A DNA stretch of 64,000 bases, taken from the NCBI GenBank assembly GCA_949130485.1, contig OX422194.1:3016641-3080640 (forward strand), given 5' to 3'. The translations under genes and the position numbers were made by a program. How positions within the stretch are numbered: the first letter of the stretch is position 1; each line of letters starts with the position of its first letter. This stretch comes from Agelas oroides. Its lineage: Eukaryota > Porifera > Demospongiae > Agelasida > Agelasidae. The notes beneath the pieces were generated by a model. It searched no databases and was not told where the DNA came from. It saw nothing but the letters and a program-made list of their open reading frames with translations. This document shows positions 21,347-33,300 of this stretch, in pieces.

Positions 21347-24300
21347 GTGTGTGCGCGCGTTGTGAGTGTGTTCTCTGTGTGTGCATGCATCTGTGTATAT
21401 CACATACCCACAAAGCTCTCTTGTAGCTGTGGCCAAATGAATTAGACCAACAGTTTCTGACGGTTTTTATTAGGTGTGGAACATCAGAGATAAAGTATAT
21501 GTATCTCTCTTCATTGCTGTAATTTTGTAGGTTGTGCCAAACTTCTGAACAGTACCCAGACGGATGAATTTTCTGTTCGGAGATGCTTTGTCACCTGTGA
21601 GAGATATATTACTTTGAAATCAGCACACTCCAAGTGCTTCACAACTTCCCAGGCAATGGGGAATAAATAGTCAGCTGTTATGCCATGAGTGGGATACTGT
21701 GCATAAGTTTGATAAAGAGTACCATGAATACCAACATCTGTGTTGCAACAGGAATTGTGTCTGATTGTTCAAAAGACATAAGTGTATTGTTCACTGTACC
21801 CAGATTTACGAACCCAACAATTTTGCTCTCATGTTTATCGTAAACAATTCCTTCTTTTATTTTCATCTCGTCAAAAGCTAGTCTGAGGTTGTGCTTGTAT
21901 GTATGTCTGTCCGAAACGGGTTTACGACTGAAGTATACAAGTTTACGTATAGTTTACGTACCCTCCGGCACGTGCCCCTCTTGGTGCGCTTGAGCTCACG
22001 ATACGATGGAAGACTTAGAGGAGAGACAATGACGCCAGGCCAGAGAACGCGTCCAGAGGTACAGAAGACGTTTACTAAGTGATGAGAGACGACAGTACGA
22101 CAGTGAAAGGAGAAGACTTGCGCGCCAGCAACAAAGCGATTTACTTCGCTCGCTGACGGCCCGTGAATGGGACATGCAGAGAACAGCACAGCATCGTAGT
22201 AGGGAGACTACACAACGAAGGTGAGCTTGCATAAACAGGTTGGAATGATGCCAAGGGCAATGAGAACCATGTAGCAGCTAGAGGTGATTTTGGCCATTAA
22301 AAATGCGGCTTAACTAGAATATACGTACGACCGATCCACTTTGCTCGCTGACCTGTGAACGGGACAGGCGGAACAGCACGGCATCCCACTCACATCCTCA
22401 AAGTCCTCCACATCATCTCGACCGCGCTTCGCCATTTCGTCCGATCGTTCCACGTGCTCTGCGTGAGGCACATGATGCGCATGCGTATACCTAGTACTAG
22501 ATCATAGTTAGACGCTGAGTCCGAAGGATCTACATGTACACGATTTAGAAATCGGAGGGCCCAAGGCTGTAGCAACCTGAGTGTGGCGAGGGTGCTACTA
22601 AGGGCCCGAGGGTTTCTAAAGAGCGTAGATCCCATTGAACGAAGCGTCTGGAGTATATAGCAACAGTAACCAATGACACTTTAAACAAGCAGTTTTTAGC
22701 TTGATCTTGGTGACCTTCTGTCTCGATTCTTTGCTGGAACGCTGTGAGTTTGAAGCTGAAGAAGACGAGCATACTATCGACAACTTCTTACTAGCCACTT
22801 TGGATGCGTACGAAAATGAGTACGCAACGGCCCCCGCCCAACCTATTGAACAGCCACACCTACAGTCTTCTGTTACCAGCCCACCCCCACTTGCAAACCG
22901 AGCACCTTCAGACCTTTCGCTGCTCCTGTATCAGAGGAAGATATTGTGAAAGCACACATGGAAAGTGTCCCCAAAGAAACTCATGAAGACACCAAGTACT
23001 GTGTCAACCTATTGGAAGAATAGCGCAATTACCACCTACAACACACTACTGCCATTATACCACTGCTTCTAGAGATGACCAACACTGACTTACAACACTG
23101 GATGACCCGTTTTATCATGGAGGTCAGGAAGAAAGATGGTAGCAGTTTTCCTCCCAACACACTCCACCACTATGAGACTTCTGCGTACGAATGGCAAGCC
23201 ATCCCCTGATTTCTTCAGGGACCCTGAATCTGCCGATTTTAGAGCATCGATAGGCACGGAAATGAAACAACTGCAGGCAGCAGGACTAGGCTCTAAACGC
23301 AAACAAGCAGAGCCACTTACCAGAAAAGAAGTGGAGATACCATGTGAAAAAGGGCTGCCAGGAGACATAAACCCACAGTTCTTAGTGGACACCATGCTCT
23401 TCATGATTCATTTCCGCTGTTGTTTTTCGCACACAAGAACGGACATGAACATCACCAACTTCGCTTTGATCCACCACAAATCCAGCTTTTTGAGTGACTT
23501 GAAGAGAGGCCATACTTATGGAGCGGAGAGGACACAGAAGTTTGGAAGGTGTCAGAAACTACAAGAGAACATCTTCAGACAAGAGAGAGATGCTGTCTTA
23601 CATACTCAACACCACTGACAAAAGACATTCCCAACCTTTCATTCCTGCACACCCCGCTTCTTCCATACGAGCAATGCCACCAAGTCCTCCCTTTCAGCCC
23701 TACCAGTTGATGCCACCTCAGGAGAATCAACCCACTATGCAACCCTCATTCACATCTACCATACTGAGTACACAACGCAACAGAATCAAGCTGTTTCTCT
23801 TAAATTCTCAGTACAGCATGACTCAATAGAACACCTGCAGGCCAATTCTTAACAATACTTCAATTCATGCTCAGTAACCATCAATTTTATTGTACTCAAA
23901 TTAATATAATACCATGTAACCTTGTACATACGTATATGTTACTAGACTAAGTAAGATTCATGCACATGGATGCATAGTAGCTGTATTACAATTGCTGGAG
24001 GGAAAGTATCTATCATAGATGCTTTAGCCTCAGGGAAAGCATCTATCATACGTAGATGCTTCCCCTGAAGTTTCTATGAGATTTGGTTACTTGGTATTGA
24101 CTAATCAAATTTCTTGGTAGCTATACTCTAAACTCACATAGAGTTTGACGAGACATGTTACACATGTGTTGGGCTCAACTGTTGAGATCCTTGGTCCATT
24201 CCATATGTTTAGATGGTGTTCCACTCCAGGAGGGTTCCTTGAGTTTTAATGTAGCTTCTCACTTCACATTTTCATGTCTAGTAGAAGTCTTACACTAGCT

Positions 24301-27300
24301 TGCATCCATTTTCATGCTTTGTGATCACATGAATACTTATACTGGGCACAGCTGGTCCCACTCACTGAACGGGTCTCACTCAAGCTCACTCCCTGGTTAT
24401 TATCATTTGTCTGATACAAGAGTATATTGCTTTTATCATACTGTTTACATCTATCATGTGACAGCCTATTATAGTTATGTTGATTACTTGATCCTATAGC
24501 CCATGGCCTTGTCCCCGTTACTTGGTCTCTATGGGTCTCTGGATGAAAGGACTGTGAAACTAGGAGTGCTCTTCAGGTACTGGGCAAAGGTATGCTATAT
24601 CTGCTGTGACATAGCTCCCACAGCAGGTGTTGTTGTGTTTGAACATGTGATTATAAGTCAAGTGATATCAGACTGTGTATCTGAGGCAGCCAAACTACTG
24701 ATCACATAGAAGGCAACTAACACTTGAAGGGGTACCACTCTCCATATCTCGAGTAAATATCACATTTCAACAGTCTTATTTGAGTACATAAAATGGTCAC
24801 ATTTCCCCTGTAGCAGTTATATGCATGTGCATGTGCATTACTGGAAACAATTGTCAAGAAATATATAATGGTCAAGCGCGCTAGACAAAGGACAAATGTG
24901 CTACAAGAAAAGAAGTGAATCTCTCTACCACAGTCTTGGTTTCAGTTATCACATGCAACCATACCTTGAATGCAACAGGCATTTCATACATAGTCAGCTG
25001 CTTTTCTGAACTCTCTTTGCTGAATCTGTATAGTAGAGCAGTGCAATTTCATGATCCAAGTGTGACTGACATGTATCGTCATGGAGTTCCATTTTTCCTG
25101 CTTTTCTGATATTATGTTTCTCTTCAGAAGTACATTTGACTTTGCAATTTTGTGCACACTCTAATGCCGCTACGTGTATTTAGGTGTGCAAGGTGGACCA
25201 ACAGGAGAATGGCCACTACCCTGCCCACATGTTCATTGTCATGGTGATCCACTATCTTCAGCAGAGGAATCCACCAGTGTTGCCTGTGCTACATGAGGTA
25301 GGCTTTCAACCAACTGTATTGCCACTTAGCATTTCCTTTCCTAAGATTGTCCTTGAAAGGCTTGTTGACATTTAGACATAGCTATTGGCTGCAGGAGGTC
25401 AATGCAGTTGTTCAGAAAAGTCACATGTAAGGTCCTGTTGCATTTTAGTGATGATTGTTGTTTCACCCATGTGACCTTTGAAAACATCATAGCAGATGAC
25501 TTTAATAAGAGCTGCTTTATCTTGAGTGCTGTTAGTATCCACACTACAGTTACCATGTTTTTAAGAGTGCTATAGTCTCGCGAAAGAGCACCCACCCCCG
25601 AAAGAGCCCTCAGACTTGCAAGGTGCTCCACCCATGGGTGCTCTTATGCGAGACTACGGTAATAGGATGTCTCCAATCCTGTTCATAGGTTGTGGAACAG
25701 ACATTTACCTATCTCATAAAGTAATCTGAATTAATTTCACACTACATGTCAAAAGGGTATGTGACAATTTTCAAATTGATGCATAAATACACGCATTACT
25801 TATATACGTAGTTAAGATGAAGTAACATTACAAAAAGTCGTTATGCTGTAAAGTCAAGTAGAGGTTCACGAAGTTCAATAAGTGGTGGGTACTACACGAT
25901 TTGCTGCAGGAGACTGAGGGACATTCCCTTCCATTTTAAGTGCAGCTGGTTCTTCTTGTTGAGTTTTCTTTACTCTCAGCCTTAGCTGTTTGAGCTGAGG
26001 AAGGATGGAGTTCCTCCAGACTCGTGACTCCGTCACTCGCTGGCATATGTGGTAGGTTGTGATTACAATAAAGGTTGTAAAGGCTACGCCGACTGATGAG
26101 TAAACAACTGCAGCCTGGTTTCCTCCTGCCAGTCTTATGTGGTGGGTGGCAGCGGCGAGAAGCGCAAGGTTGAGAATAAAGGATGACTCTAGTGTGTTAA
26201 GATACCATTTCTTGTACATGCCACCAGCATTCCAAACCCATGTTTGTAAACCAACAGAGGTGGCAATTATTATGAAAAGGTTTACACTAGGGTCTCTTGG
26301 TGAATTGATGTCAATGACTGCTAACATGATAAATATGATAAAACGAAGCAGCAACAGCAGCCCAACCCAGTAGCGATGTCTGTTCTTGTAGGGTGCATAG
26401 TACGCATCAAACAGAGCTCTTACTTGGGGTCTTTTAGCCCATGAGAACAGCCTTAGATTTGACTTTGTTTGAATCCACTGTCCAAAGACAAGAAGCACGG
26501 TGTATGGAAGACAGAGCAGTGATGAAGCTAACAGAGCAGCCAGGAAAAGGGCAATATGTTTCCCCTTGAGGTATCCAATGTTTGCATCATGCACCCACAC
26601 AAGCATCAATTCATCATTTGGGTAGTCAAGAGTAGTGAAGGAAAATGCAGTGATGATGGTACGAAGCAGCTTCGTGTATGGAGGAGAAAGAGTGTTGCAA
26701 GAACTGCTACAGGGTTGGTGGGACCTATTATCCTAGCGATTCTGGTGGAGTAGTAGCTGATGCAAGTGATGAGTCCTACAAGGATCCAGATGTAGATGGG
26801 GAATACAAACTGAAGCCATGTCTTTGTGTATGCATCCATTCCTTCTGTAAAGCATGTTTCTATGCCAAGGTCCAGGTTCAGCCAGGCGATGAATACTGTT
26901 AGAATGTTGGTTTCCTCTGGTTGGAAGAATACAGCTCGATTGACAGCAAGGATGTTGGCATAGAAGGTGAGTCCACTTATCGTTCCAGCTGAAACTGTGA
27001 TTTTGCAAGTGAATAGGGTGATAACTAGGATAAACCCAGCAAGGATGAAGATAATGATCAAAGAAAGGTACTTGTTGGAGCATTGTAAACATTGAGAGCT
27101 GCCCAGAGCAAGGCTGTAGCCTGATTGACAAGCTCCACATAGGATTCCAGATCTCTTGGAAGCACATTGCAAGTCTCGATTATCTATAGTGAATCTAACA
27201 GGTCGTGCTCTACAGTAGTCAAAGGGACAATGTGGGTGAAGTATCAATCTACTGGAGTAGTTACCTGTGTCAGTAACAAGACCCACCCAGAATTCTCCAT

Positions 27301-30300
27301 CACCTTGAATATGTGCACTGTCAATGTCACAACTGTCTGTATACTTTTGGAGCCTTCTTTCACAAATGCACCTTCCTTCAACTGACAAAATGAATGCAAC
27401 TGGACAAGGATGGAGTTTCACTGAAATTGAAAGTGGGTGCCCTAAATCAGAGCAAGGTCCTTCTGCAAATATGTGAAGCAGTACTTCACTTGCACTTCTC
27501 AGGTCCTTGGAAAAGACAGTGTAGTAAACTGGGGTGCATGTCTTGTTTACAAATTGGGTGGATTGAAGGTGACCCAATTTCACAGTCCCCCCTACTGTAT
27601 CAAACTTTGTGTAGACTACACCTGGCACTGTTCCAAATAGCTGACCAACGACAGCAATCTGAACTTCTAATGTCTCACCTGGGTGTGCATCATACACAAG
27701 TTCAGAGTAAGCACAGCTGCTATAGTCACAAACCTGAAATGGACCAGAAGAGTTGTCTGAGTTTGTATTTGGCCATGGGGGAGGTATATCAACGTATGTA
27801 GGCATACTAAAATTCAAAGGAATTTGGAGTTCTAAACCTGGATATATAAATGCACCATAGTTGGGATGTGGCTGACTACAGTTTGTCTCCAGCTGCCCAT
27901 CACTGCAGGCACAAACACGAAATGGATCAGAAGAAACCTCTGATGTTGTACTTGGTCTGCCCAAAAACTCTCTATATTCTTTAAATACAGAAGCACCACT
28001 CAAGGAATAGCGAATAGTATTTGGAAAGTGAATTTCCACTCTGCACATGCCAATATTTCCACCATAAAGGATGTTTCCAGCTTCCTCTGCAAAATTGTTA
28101 TCAAATCTTAGTGAAACAGCAAACTTACATGTAGTAATATTGTGTGGCTTTAGGCAAAACCCTGGATTGGTTCGTAGAAAGCAAACTTCCTTGAAGTGTT
28201 TGGTTGTGTTGCCGGAACTGCAGCTGGTAAATGGATTGTCCTCAACAACAAGTGCTCCACCACGGTGTTTGGCATGATTTCCCACAAATTCTGCAACTGT
28301 GTTTGGTAACAAGTGCAGTTCTGTCTTATCACGACCAGTGAGCGCCATTGCTCCACCATATGCTGCAGTGTTATTTGTGAAAAGCTGAGTTCCACCAAAA
28401 GATAGGATACTCCTAAAGCTATGGATTGCACCACCATATCCATTCACTGAATTATCGAGAAAGGTGCTTGTTCCATTCAGGGTACATTGAGGGCTATCTT
28501 CTAGAAAGATAGCACCTCCATAATCTGCAACATTTTGTACAAAAGTAGCACTTCCATTAAGTTTAAGGCTGCTACTTTTGGCAAAAAGTGCACCTCCAAA
28601 TACACCTGAGTTTTTACTGAAAGTGTTACTTCCCTTCAATACTAATTCACTCGGAGGATACTCTACGAATATACCACCCCCATAGATGTATGCTATATTG
28701 TGTGTTAGGGTTAGGATGCTCGTTTCCTCTGAAACCACGGTGCTTGTAGCTACCCAGATTCCACCACCATTCTCAGTTGCAGTATTGCCAGAGAAACTGT
28801 GATTCCCTTCAAACCTCACTGTTGCCAATTTTACAGACATTCCACCACCCCTATACCCAACATTTTTCTGGAATGAACTCTGTCCCCTGAAGTTGGCTAT
28901 GCCTTCCGTTATAGAGATACCACCACCATTAATCTCTCCTACATTATTAATTAATTGGATATTTCCATCAATCTGCAAGATACCAGGGTATACAGAGATT
29001 CCACCACCATATCTTGCAATATTGTGTATGAACTTGCTATTTGTATACAATGTGAGAGTAGGTCCATACTTGCTGTTTGTAGGAAAATGACTCCCAGAAA
29101 GACTGACCCCACCACCATCATTCAATGCTGAATTTTGTAGGAATATGGTGCTTCCATATAAACTCACATTGTTCGAATGTACATACATACCTCCACCATT
29201 TTTTGCCACGTTGCGCATGAATATTCCATTTCCATCGATAATCAGGTTGCTGAACTTCACATATATTCCACCGCCATGTAGTGCTCTGTTTTTGGCAAAC
29301 AGAACACTTCCATTTATCATAAGGCTGCAGTTCTCCACATAGATTCCTCCACCACATATATATGCGTTGTTGAATGCAAAAACATTCTTTCCTGCCAAAT
29401 TCAGGTTGCTCTTGTATGCTGATATTCCACTGCCAAATTTTGCTGTGTTGTTTGTGAACTTGTTGTCTTGTAGAGTCACTTGGCTATCACATACAAATAG
29501 TGCAAGATAGCTGTTTGTAATGGAGCAGTGGATGAGTTTGAAGTGTACCACTGAAGAGACACAAATTGCTCCCATACACTTCATGCTACGACAGTCTTGT
29601 CCATAATATGCATAGCTACAGAATTTAAAGATATTTGCAGGTTCTGGGCCAAGCTGGGTTATTCCACAAGAAATAAAAGTCAGGAATTTCAGTTCCACTT
29701 TCTCAATGTTTATGAAGTGAAATGAAGTAGGTTTGGTGCACACAATCCTACTAGTTATGTCTGGAAAGGAGGTGGAGTTACCTCGGAAGAGAACATTAAC
29801 ATTGGATAGCGTTATAACTCCACCATCTACAACATGGTCACCGGAAAGGAATAACAATCCTGGATGTATTGGAAGTGAAGTATTGGTCACCTACTTCACC
29901 CACATAGTCAGTGAAAGTATGGCAAGTGTCGTAAGGACAAGGGGTATCGAGTGTGGGCTTGACATGGTACACATTCTGAGCACAGATGTCCAGGAAGCAG
30001 GTGATTGTTAGAATCGAGAGTATAACGCATCCATCCTTCATCTTAGAGCCAGTCATTTTTCACGGATAAAGGCAGTATGTAATCACAGCTTTGGGTAGTA
30101 ATACTTCAATTGCAGCTGAAATGCATCCACTGCAGAATTAACACAAAGTGTCAGGTCACCTTCTTGCTTTTCAGACAACATGCACAAGAGCTGAACTTTT
30201 AAGCCTACAGTAAACATGAAAGTGAAAGTCTGCCAATAAAGTTGCCCAAATCATAACACGGGAGACATACAATGCAACCTCTAGTGTGTTATAAGCTTAA

Positions 30301-33300
30301 GCCCCCAACAATAGTCTTCCAGTGGTTTTATAACCAGCAAGACTCATAAAGTTGCCCAAATCATACCACGGGTTGTATGGTTGTTTTCATATTGTGACTA
30401 CATTTGGGAATTGTATGGGTTCCCTCTAGACAACTTTTGGGAAGCTGTTGGAACAAAACATGGCGTTTCAGTTTACATACATATCCATTGACAGTTGAAA
30501 TCCCTTTAGGCAACTTTGGGAGCTTCATGGGTCCAATGTTTATGACACCTTGCATCAGAGAGTCGTTAGACTCTCTATGTAGGGATGGCATGGACACACA
30601 ATATATCCAATACTTAAGCAAAAGACATACAATGCAACCTCTAGTGTGTTATAAGCTTAAGCCCCCAACAATAGTCTTCCAGTGGTTTTATAACCAGCAA
30701 GACTCATAAAGTTGCCCAAAAGCAACACAGAAGACGGCTAGTTAAATGCAGAAGTGTGCAGTAGCAAAGTGCCATTTTTCTCATCCAAAATATCTCAGAC
30801 TGGCTCAAGTACTCACCGTGATTGTAGCACAAAAACGATTTGTACCTCAGCTTGAAGTGCCCCTGACCCATAGTATCTTTCATGACGGTTCACTAACACC
30901 ATGCAAAGCTACTCTAGGCATACTGCAGCTGCTGTCTGTTGTGTAGGATGGCATTTTGTAATTATGTACACATGCACACATGTAGTCACATTCTGAAACC
31001 ACAGATCACTGCATTTGGTCTGGGGATGAGAGTAACGTACGCGATTTCTGCTAATGCAAGTTGCCAGCCTCTGCCTGGCCAGGCCAGAGAGTGATACACA
31101 ATGCTATGGACACAACATAATTAAGGCACTGTAACTGCTATATCATGCATGGTCCGATTTAGTGCTATTTGTTCCACTGTACGTATAGCCTCATGTTCCA
31201 TGCCTAGACGGCTTACAGAAATATCACACTCCAAGCTTTCAAAAGCTAGAATTGAGGTCTGGGGCATAAAAGCATGGTGGATTAAAGCCTGTATTGTGAG
31301 CAACAAATGGTCTGGAGTTCAGACTACCTGTATGTGGTTACATGCTTGGACTATTTCAAGTTATTGGGTTGTGGTTGCACTTGATTGAAATAGTGCTTAG
31401 CTACTTCACATTTGTAACTGAGAATATTAAATGTATTAGAACATCACCAAAAAAGTACAGAAACAAGAGAAGTAAACATTATTAGAAATAGAAGGGAATG
31501 GCATATGCCAAAAAGTATGCCAACAAGGTAGGGATGATAGCATGAAAGCAAAGGTATATTGGCAAAGCCCCATCCCTAATTTTTTTTCACACTTCTTATT
31601 CAGAAGCTACATGTGATTCAACACAACATCGACAGCGGAATTTTTCTGGCCAGTGCATTCCTTTAGAGAAAATTTCTTAGTTCAAACAATTTGACACAGA
31701 TATTTGGGCAGTGTGGCAAATTGCTGGTCCAAATGTTGTGGAACAAACACTTAAATTCTCTGTTTACAAGTAGTGACTGTAACTTGTTAATATCCGTTTC
31801 TGTGATATGAAGTGGTGAAGTTACTAAGCTGTTCGTGTACCCATGAGCTGTTGCTGTGGATAGAAAATTTAGTACTTACTTCATCCCTTTAGCTAAAGGA
31901 TCAAGCAGAAGCCACAGACGATAGTGAAAAAAGTACAGACCCTACTGCAGTTTGCTATCTTGATGACCGCTCTGCAGTGCTGGAGAAGTGGCAGTGCCAT
32001 AACACAGAGACAGTTGCAGAGCTCTGGTATGGGCTACTGAGGTACGTAAGTGCCACCTGCTGCACTTCAGTTTTAGTATGTATATATTACTCTAAATATA
32101 GACAACTCAATATATCGTTTAACAGACACTTTGAGCTGTTCCTGTAATTGATCTACATTGGGTAAACACTTGTCTATCTCTCCCACAAGACCATCTGCCA
32201 ATTTGAAAATTGGACCTTATGTTGTCAGCACTACATACATATTACTTACAGTAAGAGTCTCTGGTTAGCACCACACAGAAATGATTACCACCTTTGTGTT
32301 CAACAGCCTAAGTACACATTGCTGTGCATACTGAAATATTTTACTAGAAACCAAAGACGAACACTTGTTTACAGTGGACATGTGGTGATGGTCTCAATGG
32401 TGTCTCCCTTAGTGAGGTGTTACTGTATGTATACTTTGAGACAACGTACTGAAACTGTGAACCACCAAGAAGGGTTAGAATAAGGCACTCCACACTGTAA
32501 GAGTGTAGATGGCTGGCAGTAGTAACATCTCCATTTGTCCTATGAGTCACAGGCATTGATGCAGGTAAGAAATTACTGTGGGCTTCATTTACAACAGTCT
32601 CCAATCAATGACCGAGTTAATCAGAGCTTGCTGTCCCACATATATAGGACTGAATATGGCCATTGTAAGCAGTTGGTTTAGATGAAAACTTTACTAACAA
32701 GTGCATTAGTGCATGTATGTATGTTCAAAATCCAACATTACGAGACGATATGAATTTGCAGTTTACATGTACCAATGTGCTGCAACTCACTTCTTTAATA
32801 CCACTGTAATGCTACAAAACAATGTGAAAATTTTTGAAACAATTTCATTGTGCTTCAGCTAGCCGTCACAATGTGCCAGGGTACCGACATTACATCATTA
32901 ACTATTTTGTAGCATTACTGTACTCTTCAATTTGTGTTAGTCATGTATTCAACAGTTTGTTTGTTTGGTGTGGAAACCTATAACCCTAGTACTCTCCAGA
33001 CCAGTTTGGCGTCCTATCGTGTATCCCAATCCTCTTTGCATAGGTACTATGCTGTTGACTTTAAGGTTGGTGAACATGCCGTCACCATCCGCCAATCGGG
33101 GCCATTGCTTTGCATTGATAGGCAGTGGGGTGGAACAAGACTGGCTGTGGAAGGTATGTAGCTATAGAGGGCTGATTTTTTTAAAGTAAGATACTACATA
33201 AATTTGTACTTGGATATGGGAAGCAAATAGCCCTGCATATTATGTATATACAGCAAACTGAATGTTTTTGAACATAATTTCTTTACATCTTCAGATCCTC

